From: Chaetorhynchus papuensis
Lineage: Eukaryota; Chordata; Aves; Passeriformes; Rhipiduridae
Assembly: GCA_013396525.1 (NCBI GenBank)
Contig: VWYX01000628.1
Location: 62,001 to 126,000, forward strand
Length of the DNA stretch: 64,000 nucleotides
Reading direction: 5' to 3'
Below the pieces are notes generated by a model. The model ran no database searches. It was not told where the DNA came from and saw nothing but the letters and a program-made list of their open reading frames with translations. The translations under genes and the position numbers were made by a program. Position 1 is the stretch's first letter, and every line of letters begins with the position of its first letter. Below, one piece after another: positions 13,201 to 26,600 of this stretch.

Positions 13201-14650
13201 TATTATAAGAGTATTTTAAAATTAGCACAATGAACCTTAACCCTAACACATTCCACAAAACAGTCCCTACAAGCCCAGAGACCTACTATTGCTACTATTG
13301 AGGAGCAATTCCTACAGTGAAAAAGAACTGATCTTTTCGGGGAAAATTCTCCCCAGCTTCTAGTGCAATACTTGGAGAAGTGAGTCCACACATGGTTGCA
13401 GCAAAAGTTTGACCCATCAACTCAAAAGCTTTAAAGTCTTCTAACATTTTAATCGACAGAAATAGAAACACTTTTCTTCAAACAGATGAAACAATCCATA
13501 TTAATGAATTCATTAATGAAGTAGTTCTTTTCTGAAGAAATCTCTCACTTGCTTTAGCCGAGCTTAATTTTTAAGATAAAAAACCTAAAAAAGCAAGAGA
13601 CAGGATTAAAACCTGCAAAATAATGAACTCCTCTCCACCAATTGCTGTCTGAAAAAGGTATTTTTGAGATTTCCTCTTAAAAGCCCCTTGCAATTATTTT
13701 GATAATCACTGTTATGACCAGATTAAAGTAAAAGAAAAGTTGCTTCCCAAGGCTTTACGTTTATGGCTAGACAGCAGGAACTTAACATCCTACTCAATGT
13801 ATCCTCCTAGAGTATTGACCTTTTCTGTTTATTTTACTAACAGCTTTGATTTGAACTCAGCAAAATCCAGTAACACTCTATCTATAAAGCCATTTTACTT
13901 CTGCAGGAGTGTTAAGCAGATACCGATTTCTTCAGCCTCAACCATCAACAGACCTGTGGGTCAGTTACAACTGCAGAATTGTTATCAACACGGAGGATAT
14001 TAGAAGGGAAACAGGAAACTAGCTTCCAATGTGACTGAAAAAACATCTTTTCCCATATAAATCACAGAACTGTAATACTGAACTAAATGGGAGAGAATAT
14101 AGGAAAACGTCTCTTTTGAAAAGCATTTATCATTTGATAAATTAGTAATAAGTTACCCAGAATTATTGTTGTCCAAATTAAGAAGTCCAGGTTTGGGATT
14201 TGAGAAAAATAAATTTACTTTCAAATATTCTATTTAACTGTGAACTTTTGTGCTTTTACCTTGAAAAGCTTAAAATATCAGTTACTTCTATTTTTAAACT
14301 GCTTTGATTTAATTCAATTTATTGTACTCCATTAATATCACAAAGACAAAAATTAAGTTTAAATTCATATGGTTCTAGAGTCCAGTATTCAAAAGTTAAT
14401 AAATACTGTAACTGAGATAACCTATTCAATCTTAAATTGGGTTTCTTTTCACTTTCTGCAGCCTTTTGTGTTAGGCGCCATCTTGTCACCTGTATTATTC
14501 AATTATCCCCAAACAAATATTACAGTGCATTGTAGTTGAAAAATTGCATGTAAGGCAATAGGTATAGATCATCCTAGTTCTGAAATTTCACATTCCTTCA
14601 TACTTTAAAGGAAGTGGTTTTCAATTCTTTTAGCATTATAAATACTTCAT

Positions 14651-14683
<33 letters not shown>

Positions 14684-17600
14684 AATGTGGTAAAAAGAAT
14701 AAAAAAGGTAAAAGACCACAGAAATTCTATTACATGAAACAATAATGATGATCTCTGTGTTGTGGATTTCAATTCCCTGATCAGAAACCTTTTCCACTGT
14801 ATCAAGAAGCCCTTCGACTTGAGGTAGCTACAGCATACTGTAACCTCTTTTATGATGACAGTAGAGAAGGTTTTTATTCATTTGCTTAATGAAAGACAAG
14901 TGATTTGGGGTTTTCTTTTCTACATTTTAAATAATTCTGTAAGCACTGCTTAGCACAGTTATTGAGAAAGGTACTAAAGCAAAATACTGGGGATTTGAGT
15001 TTGGCATGTTAGACTTGTGCAACTCCGGTCTAGTTCTCATTTTAGTTCCTCTAAAACACTGAAAGGAGGTCATCAGCACAGCTAATGTGGAACTCTCCCA
15101 GCAAGCATCTAGTTCATTCTTTTACAAAGAAGGAAGAGAAACCCCCCTCTCCATTAAAAGATTTTTGTTAGAAAACCATTTCATTCTCAAACAATTAGCA
15201 GTGCAACATCATTTGCTGAAGAGTAGCAAGGAAACAGAGGTCATATATGCTCAACAAGACAGAACAGAGACTTACTTTGGGGCCTGGAGGTCCTTGCTTT
15301 CCTGGCGGGCATATGCAGGGGGCAGGTGTTGAGCCTACATCACTGGGACCATTCATGCACTAGCAAGAGTGAAAACAGCCATGAGCACATATGCCAAAGG
15401 CAGTCAACAAACATATCACAACACTATACGAAGCTGACTCTCCTTAGGCTGCCTTTCACTTAGGTCCTGGCATTCACTCCCTTGTTCAGCTCTAACTTCT
15501 GCTTATCTGAATATTGCCCTCCAACTTCTTTTCATGAATGAAATCATTTTATCCAGAATAAAACCAAAAAAAAGTAAGTATCAATATTGGGCTGATACCT
15601 GCAACTTGGTTTTTTCACAAATATTTTATCACATAGCTTGATAATTTTACATCTTGCAACATGAAAGACTCTTCTCCTAGCTAATTTATATTCATAATCT
15701 GAAGGGAGATCAATTCTCAAATATAACAATTTAATTAAAAAATGTGTACAGTGATGTAATAAATAATATGTATAGCATAATGATCCCAACCACTGGCATG
15801 CTATCATGTGTAGCGAGCCTGAAAATCAGATAAACCCCAAGTCTCCTACCTCCTAGGCCCGTGTTCCAGCTATAAAGCTACTTGAGGAGAGGCAGGACAC
15901 ACCCGCTACCACCGACTCCCAGAGGTCACTAGTCCTGGTCCCACGGGTGCCCATCCCACAAAGACCATGAGGTGACCTCCTCCAAATCATGATCCCTGCA
16001 GCAGTAGTAAACACTAAACCGTGGCAGATCACATAACCCTCTAGAATTTTTTTCTTTTTTTGTGATATCTACTTCTCACCATTAAGCCCCACATTAAAAC
16101 TCAGCGCTTTGCTAAGGCAGGCAAGGGGAGATCTACTAAATCAAATCTATTATAGGTACGTCTGTACTAAATCTATATTTTGAAGTTAGATTCAGTGAAT
16201 TCTTTTTCACCCATCAACCCTAACCCAGCAGGTCCTTAGAGCTATGCAAAGGCAAAAATTTAAGAATCCAAGCTACAAAAAAAAAAGATTTTTTATTTAT
16301 TATCTAAAACTTTCCATAGTATTTTACTCATATTTTCTAGAATAATGACACCTTTTAAGATGTTTTTTGAATGGAATTCTTTCTTGGGGTCAAATGATTG
16401 ATCAAAATGCAAATCCATGTTTCTTTTGCAATGGTACAAGTTGGGAGTTACAGGGAAGGTTAGGGAAGCTGTCATATTAAGCCTTCAGATAAGCTCCTGT
16501 TCAGGGAGTTCCCTTTAGCACAATGCAGGTAACAGCTACCTGACTGTGCATATCCCCCATCCCTTTGCAAGTGTCCAGCCCTGCAAATAGCAGCAATTAA
16601 ATCAAACTGGGGGAAAACATCAGACCATTTATTCTAACAAACGTGTTTTTTCAGAAAAATTATTTTTAATTTATCTACTGACTAGAGTTCAAGAAATGGA
16701 AGTCCAGAACTCTTATTAGCAAATCTCTGTCCCCTTTTGAAAACAAAGTGTATATTACCTAGAATATTAAGAAGCTTATGTAAAGTCAAATACTACCTTA
16801 AAATGAGTTTGAGTAGTTTAGGATCGAGCCTACCTCTCCATTCTGAAACAAGAAGAAACACAGTTTAAGAGTATAGCAGTATTTCTAAAAATAAAAATCC
16901 ATTTATTTGGAAACTATCAAAACCAATCATAACTTATGGGCTGTGTCAAGAAATTATAATTCAAATTTTTAGACTTTCTGAGACTTATGTGCAGCTGCTA
17001 TCAATGCATATGAAATTAATTTAGCCAACTGTGTTTAAGGGTCTGTCAATGGGAGTAATCAATTGCAATTTTTAAAAGACAATGACAGAATTAATACTAA
17101 ACCACGTCAATATTTACACACTAAATGTTTAGATTTGGGTCAAACCTTTTACGAGAAGTAACTTCTCATCAAAAATGTCCTCTGCTTATTCATTCATGTC
17201 AGAGAATGTACAAAATATTTCTGAAATCTCTGATCTCTGCCTGAATCCAGCATCTGGGAAAACACAGAGCAGCACAGAGGCAAGGCTGGCTTTTTCTTGC
17301 TTTCTGTGACTGCATTAGACTCTGCTAACAATTGATTTTTGTTTCAGTATATACCACAGAACAATCAAACCCCCAATACTTCAGCAGAGCAACCACGAAA
17401 TTGTCTGTCTTAATAGTTTAGTAGCCACCTTTAGCTGCACTGTCCACAGGAGTATTCTAATGCATGTAATCACTGCAGATTTCATACACACAGAGAGTGC
17501 TTCCTCTGTATTCAATTTTCAGCTAAAGCAACCCCTAGAGAAAGCTTTCATTTTCCGTGGATCACAGAAGGATAAAATTACTATGCAGCTAAGTATCTCT

Positions 17601-20600
17601 GGGAAAGGGGATTAATTTGGGCTGTAATTAGTACGTATAGCCTCTGCTTATTTCAGGAACTCTGACACAACCACACTCTGACAGAATACAACCACAAACC
17701 ACATATTCCTCCTTGAAGATCATCCAACATTTTTATTTTCTGAAGGAGTCCAGAATTTCATGGGTAAAGTCCAAGTTTAATTTACAACAACAGCCAGTGA
17801 AACTAAAATGGCAAAAAGCAATCTTTTGGCTTCAACTCCCTTGATAAATTGCAGAGAACATAAGTATGACAGACTTCTTAGTGTTTGCTTTCTTTATGCA
17901 AAATACTTTTCATTTCATTAATTTTTGTATCCTACTTTTAATTCATAAGGAGCAAAAAGATACGTGGTGCAGTTTAACAGCCAAATACTTTATTTTCTTC
18001 AAGATTCAAAGCTAGTTTTACAAAAGTGTTCCTGCACCCATTAGTTCTTGACACACAGAGTCAGAGTTCCGAACAGCTAATGATCCAGTCCCCTACTTGC
18101 TGCTTGACTGAAAGTTGTGAATTTTGAAGAAGCCCTGATAAAGATGCAATAGACACACTGGCCCCAAAGAAAAAGATGAAAAACAGAACAGCTGTCAATC
18201 CATGTCAGACTGACAAAAAATAAAATCTGAATGCTGGAGATTCAGTGGTTCTACTGTCAAACCAGCAAAAATTATACTAAGTCAAATCACAACATGAGGA
18301 TTGTGGGTCTATATAGTAACACACTGGAGGTGGATAATCAGTTTGTTTTAGACACCAGCTCAGTTTGTTTTAAACACTAAACAAAGGAGAGTATTTTTAA
18401 TCTGCATGTATAAATCAAACTCTTGCTTATGCTTTGAGATGGGAACTGAATGCTTAAGTGTGGCTCTGTCAGTCATGTCTGGGTTCTAAATCTATTTGTG
18501 TGTTTTACATTTCAGTGCATAATTGAGGACCAAGAGAGGGCCAAAGAGAGGGCCAAGAAAGGGCCAAAGGGTGCCCATACACTTCCTAACTGTGTATATG
18601 AATCATAAAATCCTGATTTTATTTCTGTTTTACCTTTAATATCTTGAAATCTTGGCAACATTTTGGATAATGGGATATTTATCACAGACCTCAGCATAGA
18701 TATTTCTAACAGGAGAAGGTGATATAGAAATACAGGTTTGCTGATTATGTACCAAATGACCTGACAAGTAGCAAGAAGTATATCAGAACTGTTCAAAAGT
18801 CATATTTAAAGAATTTTACACTGAAAAAACCTAAAAGTTTTATTAATCTATAATGCTTAAAATCTGAAATTTTAAGAGAGGATGCTGAGATTCTGCTATA
18901 CTTATATATATATCTCTCTCAAATTTACACCATTAAATACCTAAACTAAAACAACTGGTGAAAACCTTTGTGAAAAAATAAGGCTGAAAACAGACAAGGT
19001 CTGTGTCGCTTGATATTTCACAGGTAACAAGCATGTGTTTGCACCAGCTGAATCAATTCATATAGCTTATTTTAAAACTTCATTAAGTCAGCTTGAAATA
19101 GTGGTTTGTGAAAAAAATGCCAAGTAGTCCTCAAAAGTTCATCTATCATACTCACAAATCCTGGGATCTCACAGACTGTTTCTCGATTATTTTGCTCTGG
19201 GTCACAGTAGATTCGCAGTTTTTGTATATCAAACTGTAATTCAAAACATAAAAAACTTTTTAGAGGTCTGTGCGTTCACTACAGTTAAAAATCAATTAAA
19301 TATATAGAAATATTTTTTGGCTACTCACAATGATTCGTATGTGCAACCAATTAAACATACTGTAACAGAATTATTTAAATAAAAATAATCAATCCAAGAA
19401 TCTTTTAAAAAATAACAGAAATCACCATCCGTATTCCTTGGCAATAAGGATGCAGCACATGCAGCACGAACTACACTGGCTGCCAGTATCATTGAGGAAA
19501 CAAGTTAATAGCACAGGCAAACCCAACCTTTTTCTTTTTACCTTAACAGACCTGGGAAGACGCTCCTGCACAGGCCTGCTCGTATTAGATGTAGGATAGT
19601 AAATTCTGATGAAGCATCAGAAGGCATCCCTAGTGTTTAGTGTTTAATATACAGCACAAATCTTTAAAAAGCAACCAATAAGAACACTGGCATCAGGTAA
19701 ACAAAAGTTTGTACCATTCTGCTTTGTTGCTATATTCCCAAATAAAATGAAACCACTGTAAGTTTTTTAGCCTAACCTATCATGACTGCATGGCACGGAG
19801 AAAGAAACTTGACCAAAATTTTCCTCTTTTACCAGCATCACCCATACACTCATGGAAGGAAATCATATGCAAATGTCAAGCACAGAGGAAATTCCCTGTT
19901 TTGAGACACTGTTTCCCAAATTCAGGCAACCATGTTGCATCAATTTTGTCCTTGAAATCAGTGACACCAATTAAGCATCCATGTCACAGGATACATCACT
20001 TGTGCTAAGTCCTCCTGAGCATTTTTGTTCTCTCTTAAGTATTACAGCTTTGTGTACTAAATTTCAGTCTACTGTAAGTTAGAAGATTAAGCTCAAGAAA
20101 AGAGAAGACACCAATGCAATGTTAACCTACAGCAGAATTATTGAATTACCGTACTTTTAGCATATACTGTAGCATATGCCTACCTGTACCGTTTCCTCCT
20201 TTCCAGAATACTTTCCTATTTGGGTTAGGCCACTGATGTAAATACCCAAAACAGGATGTAATGGCTTTGTTTCAATTTCTTGGCCATCTATATACAAAGT
20301 TACAAAGTCTTCTGTTACTAAGAGACGAATTTGATGCCAGCCTTCATCAAACAATGTCTAAGAAAAACAAAGAAGACAGCATTGTTTAAAAATTCCTTCA
20401 ATTTAAATAACAATAAAACTGCACTTCAACAATCAAACTGCTGTTAATGGTTGAGACGATCAAGGTTGCGGATTTTACATACAAATTCTAAACTGTATAG
20501 GCAAATAAAGTATTGCCAAGTACTATTGTAATTGAAAATTTGGCAATTGACGATAATCAATCCCTATTTCAGAATTATTTTATAACTTACATAGATTTTT

Positions 20601-23600
20601 TTTTTTTTTAGTCTATTACCTTGAACATGCTCAAACCTTTATTTGCTAAAAATATGCAGCAAGAAGCCTATTTTACAGCAGGGGTATAATGTCTCAAACA
20701 CTTCAGATCCTCAATCATGTTGAAAACAAATCAGCACTTGAAAGTCTTTCTACTTAATCTCTTATGAAAAAAAAGATGGTGTGATATTGGCAGAAAGAAT
20801 CCCAATACTGCAATGAGCAACTCAGACACTACTCTCACAAAACCCCAGGTTTCTAAAGCTTTTAAAAACAATCTAGCTCTTCAACCAAGCCTAGTCTAGA
20901 TGCTAAATTGCACAGAGATTAATCCACGCTAAACTGGTATTTCGTAAGCTGAAACATTCATCTTTCAGTATGTTATAAATCTGTCACCTTTTTTAGACCT
21001 AAACAGAAATTAAGCGTACTTCATTTAATAATACACACCCTTTGAAAGCACCACTGTTTCTATTTCATTTTCTTTTGCAAATTTTATTTTTATTTATTTG
21101 CAATGGCTCTCATTACAAGACAAAATAAACAACAGATCAGAATATATAACATTTCCATTTTCCACTGAAAGTGATAAATTTTCATAAAGGTTTATTAAAG
21201 AAAATTATAATTGTTGACATTTATAGTGTTTAGAGACACATAAAAAAACCATGAAATTATTGTTCTTCTTAATAGCAAGGCAAGCATGGAGAAGCACAAA
21301 AGAAAAAAAAACCACAAGAGTTGTGTTTTCATGGTGAAGTTCATGGATACCTGAGACTGCTTGAATAAGATTGATTTGTCATTGCAGCTCCCAGAAATAG
21401 ATAAATACAAATCGATTATTGACTTGAAACTGAATTTTCTAACAGTTTCCAGTAAATCAAGTTTAACACAGCTTCTTAAAAAAATAAAAATTATTTCGAC
21501 TACTAATAAGCATAAAAAGGCAGAGGAAATTTGGAAACAAAAAGCAAAAATTCTCCATCCAGTAACAGAAGAATAAAATACCTCTCCCTAGAAAAAGCTT
21601 AGCAGTTAAGACCTGCTCCTTGGATAGGAGTCCTTCCTTCACTGAGGATTTATATTTAAAATCCCTTCAGCCTGATTTGGAGTAGGAATTTGAATGCAGG
21701 CCTCCGCTTCCCAGAAAAGTCAAACCCATTTGGCCATGAAGTGCTCCAGCAGCAAATCCTTCCCAGTCTTTGTCTGCTGAATTAGCCCTCTCTGTTCGCT
21801 TAGATAATACTCCCTGTGGCAGGAAGGGCAATCTCTGCGGCAGGAAGGGCTGCACATACTTCTGCTACAAAAGCAAGAATACAGTCATTCCATCTCCGTG
21901 CCCCTGTCTCGCCTGCAGCTAAGACAATCTTTCTAACAAGACTGGAATACTTCACTGGAAATTACTGAAGAAAGACTGAAAGAGAACCTTCATATTATAC
22001 TAGAAAACAATACAACTGGTTTGCACAAAGAGGGGAATAGTGGAATAATGTGTACTTAAAGAAGTAATCCATCATGATAGTGACATACTCCTTACCTTTA
22101 CATGAGGTGCAGCAAAAGTAATAGCTTGTGTGCCATTTATTAAGCTTGTTGTAGTGAATGATAATGTTTTCTCTTCTCCATTAATAGTGACTGCTATCTG
22201 TGGTCTCTTATCTAGACTCAGGATTCTCCATAAATCCCATGTCTTTTTTACTTTAAATCTTTGAGTGGAAACAAACACATAGGATGGAGGGAGACCTTCT
22301 GGAAACACATTCCTAAAAAAAGGGGGAAGGGTGGAAAAAAGAAGACAGTACTTGAACATTCATATAAATTTTAAATATGTCCTTCTCACTTACAGTAAAA
22401 AAAAAAATCTTTCTTAATATACAAGTATATTTATAAAATTCAATACCTTGTTAATTCTGAGAGGTCAACACGTGAGGTTACTTCATAAGCTTTTGCATTA
22501 GTGGTTGATATCTGAATTCTCTTTTTAACCTTTTTCTTCACACCTAATCCTAAAAGAATGTCAAATCCTTTTTCATCTCGAGCTGCCACTGGAATTCTTG
22601 TCGGACAGACAGACTCTGAAAAATAATAAATGCAAGGGCAGTTCAAAATATGACTTAAAACTTTCAAAAAATCCCACCCAACTATTTTTTTTTATCTGCC
22701 TTTCAAGAAATAAAAAGAGAACTGAGAACTGACAGTTAAGTACAACTTGAGAGAAGTGGTATGCAGGATCCTCAGGGACTTGAAGCACAAATACTGAGAT
22801 GTAATATTTTACTGCCATTACATTCACATACTATTTTGAAATGTAGTGACATTTCAAATGTAGTTAAAGGGTATTAAAATATCTGGCTAATAAATATAAT
22901 TGAATTTAATTTCTAAAATTGTATGCTTTCAAAATTATATAAGATTATAGATGTTAATTTCCAAAATACACTAACAATTTGGATTTAGCATCCCTTCCAA
23001 CTATAAAATAAGTTTGAAAATGGACGAAGTTAGAATTATCTATGACTTTTTTTTTTTTAATTAACTCAAAATGGACTCTGAGCTGTTCTGTCTGTTACAC
23101 TGAAATCTGCTTGAAGTTATTGCCAATGGAAAAATACTGTGTGATATATTTTCTGTGGAAGAGTAAGTTAGCTGTATGTTATCTTGGTTAATTATCTTTA
23201 CAAAAACAGCGGACTTAAGTTGTCTCAAACAAAAAAAATAAAAAGAGCTAGGACAGTGAAACTTAATAGTGAAGCAAACATTGTATTAGGGTAACAAATC
23301 AACGAAAAGAAGTTTTTTGTTTTATTATAATTATGCTAAATTGTCTACAATAAATATCATTATTCATTTCCCACTGTTTCTTCAGAAAAGCATCAGTTCA
23401 TAGACAGGGAAGACGTTGGGAATACATTCCAAAGAAGGGGTGGAGAGTTCTCTAATCTCCATCTGGACCAGCCACGGGCTGGAAAACTCCTGTCTCTGTG
23501 CCAGGGAATTATCAGCTCAAAGGTCGAGACTGGCTTCTTTTCATAATATGAGAAACACTGCATTACTTCCCCTCCTAACCAACCCCAGGGCAGTCAGAAG

Positions 23601-26600
23601 CTTCCCCATTCTGGTGGGGGAGGCAGGATATATATGCTCTAAGGAAATTCCACTGATTTTCTGTACAACCTGTCTGTCGTGAGAAAGAACAATCCATCCT
23701 AAGGGGACATGTCACAGGTGCTTGGGGCAGCAGCAAGAAGCCACATAAACTCCTCTTAGTTTTCTTTTCCTCCCCACAGCAAAATGACACCTGCCTTCCA
23801 AATCAAAAATAAATTATCTGTCTGTTGTACAAGAAAGAATTGCAAGAACTCTGCCTACATTTTGGAAATTCAAATGTCTACCTCCTGAATACGTCAAAAA
23901 AAAAAAAAAAAAGAAATACGAAGTCCAACAGTACTTTCCTTCTTATTCTTCTCAAAACACAGATTTCAGTCAACATACTTATGATATTAAGTAAGACTAA
24001 TAGAACCTCTTTTCTCAGTTTTTTTTCAAGTATGCATTGTTATCACAGAACTATTTTCTTAACTCATTTATTTCAAAGCTGGATAATGGTCATATCACGA
24101 TTAACAGATAATCACATACATACACACTGACAAGAAAATGAACACAACTTATCAGTTACAGTATGAAAAATTTGGTGTCAAATCAAAAACTAAATGCAGA
24201 ATAAGGAATATTTTATGTAAGAGGGCATTATTATGGATCAAGGCCAAAATAACTGTTCCAAATCAATACCAAACAAACAAATTAAGCATGTTTAAAAATA
24301 CAGATTAAGAAACTATTTTTTCTTTCCAGTGGCACATTGATGAATTACGTAAAAAATTCCCAGTCAAGTATATCTTTTTTGGGTCTTCTGGATAATCTGG
24401 CAGAACTATTTTGAAAACTGACTGAGACATTATACAGCATGCAGAAATCAGTGGCTCAGCCAGTTGTATTTCCAGTCCATAGTACCAATCACTTCAACTC
24501 TCTAGCCTATTCTGAAATCTTATTACCTTCTAGAGTTTTTATAGTTTTCAGATGCTTTATTTTCCTTCCTCAAGTGTGAAATAACTTCATAATGTTAAAT
24601 CCCAGTCTGTGGCACAAAGGAAGTTTTCTCTGCATCCTCCAGACAAACTTCTGAGGTCTGCATTGGGTTTTCTTTCCTGACACACAATTTTTTTTTTTGT
24701 TATAGAATATTGATAGTACAGGAACATTTGACTTTCAGAATAAATATTAAATATTCCTTAAATATTTGGTTCCATTCTGGCTGACAGGTTCAGGAAGTCT
24801 TTTTTCCCTTGATGTACTCTAAAACAATCACTAGAGCCCCCAAAAGGCACATTAGAGCCCTTCCCCCACAAACCTGCTCCTAAGAACAATGCTTGCTCCA
24901 AGAACCACCAAACCTCAGCCTCCTTTGTCCAGGAAGGAGACACTGCCCCTGTGGCCTTATAGCTATCTTCACTTAATAATGAATTTTAAAAATCCATAGA
25001 GTGAAAGCTAGAATATTTTTTAGACATTTACACAAAGACCATGAAGAAAGAATTGCAAAATCTTCAGGCAGTTTCATGTGGTTGATCACAGTCAAACTAT
25101 TGCTGCTCGGCCCTCATGGAACTACCTCTCCCTCAGTCAAAGTGAATCTTAACAACAGGATAACCAGTAAATAAATAAACAAATAAATGAATAAAATAAT
25201 GCACAACTTAGCTATAAATATTCCAGTTTACCAGGCTTGGAGTTCACCTGCTAAAGACACTGTGGTTAGAAATGAAGCTGCCAAGTGGCTTTGATTGCTA
25301 TCCAAGAGAAGCATCTCACAAGGGAAGTGCACAAGGTAAGGGAGATGAAGCAAAGGGTCACTTCAAGTGAAAGAGTAAGTACATTTTGGTGTAAATAGTC
25401 AACATTCACAGATTACTGCTGTAAATCATGTGAAATATCACAGCTGAATTTTAAGGGATACGAGTTAACTCGATGCTGAAAGCTGAAAATCCATCCTGAT
25501 GAAATATAATGGCACTTCTTCTAAAACTTTATACAAAGAAACTATTTAGTTTATTTAGTGTTTATTTAGGGGCATTTCTCCCTTCATGAAGTTCTATTAA
25601 AGAATTTAGCTCCACTTAGCTGATTTAATTTTTGGACTGACCACCTTACTACATCAGCCAAAAGGAATTATTATGATTTTCATTTAATGTGGCAAGAAAT
25701 AAACACTAATATCCTCAACAAGAGTATCACCATATTTTTTCAATGAAGTTGATACTCAAAGTGAGAGCAAACAAAAGCTATTTTTCACTCTTACTAAATG
25801 CAGAAATATGGTACAATTTAAATAGGACTTGCATCAATTCTTGATAATAAAACATGCACAAAATACCACTGACTATTATAATAGAGCCTGAGTGATACAT
25901 TTTAGAAGCAATTTGCTATCTTTTTTATATATACAAGAAAGCCATTGTTTTACAAAATTATCAGAAAACTCAATGCAGTAATGCTGTTAACATTCTAAAG
26001 TCAGAGAGTTACTTTACAATGTTGGTCTTGGCTAACTCTTGTATAAAATCCTTCTAAGAAACGTCATAACAGCTTGCTACAACTCCAGACATCTCCACTC
26101 TCGTGAGTCTCTACGTGGAGTGCTGTGTCCAGCTCTGGGGCCACAGCATAAGAAGGATGTGGACCTGCTGGAGCAAGTCCAGAGGAAACCACGAAGTTAA
26201 TTAGAAGGCTGGAATATCTCTCCTGCAGGAAAAAGGCTGAGAAAGTTGGGGTTGTTCAGCCTGGAGAAGAGAAGGCTGTGGGGAGACCTAAGGGCAGCCT
26301 TCAGTACCTAAAGGAGCCTTACAAGAGAGCTGGAGAGAGACTTCTTACAAGGGCGTGTACTGACAGGACAAGGGGGAATGGCTTTAAACTGAAGGAGGGT
26401 AGGTTTGGATTAGATATTAAGAAAAAAGTCTTTAATGTCAGGGCAGTGATGCATCGGAACAGGTTATCCAGAGAAGCTGGGCCGTCTGTGGATGCCCCAT
26501 CCCTGGAAGTGCTCAAGGCCAGGCTGGATGGGGCTCAGAGCCATTTGATCCAGTGAAAGGTGTCTCTGCCCATGGCAGCGGGGTTGGAACTAGATGATCT

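Noticed and set aside
15795..15960. Possible antisense MIR-type SINE fragment
   Set aside because: A stretch such as ggaggtaggagacttgggg on the minus strand recalls MIR, but the match is short and the rest of the element cannot be traced.
26278..26556. 92-codon plus-strand open frame
   Set aside because: Entirely inside the CR1 3' end; not a host gene.
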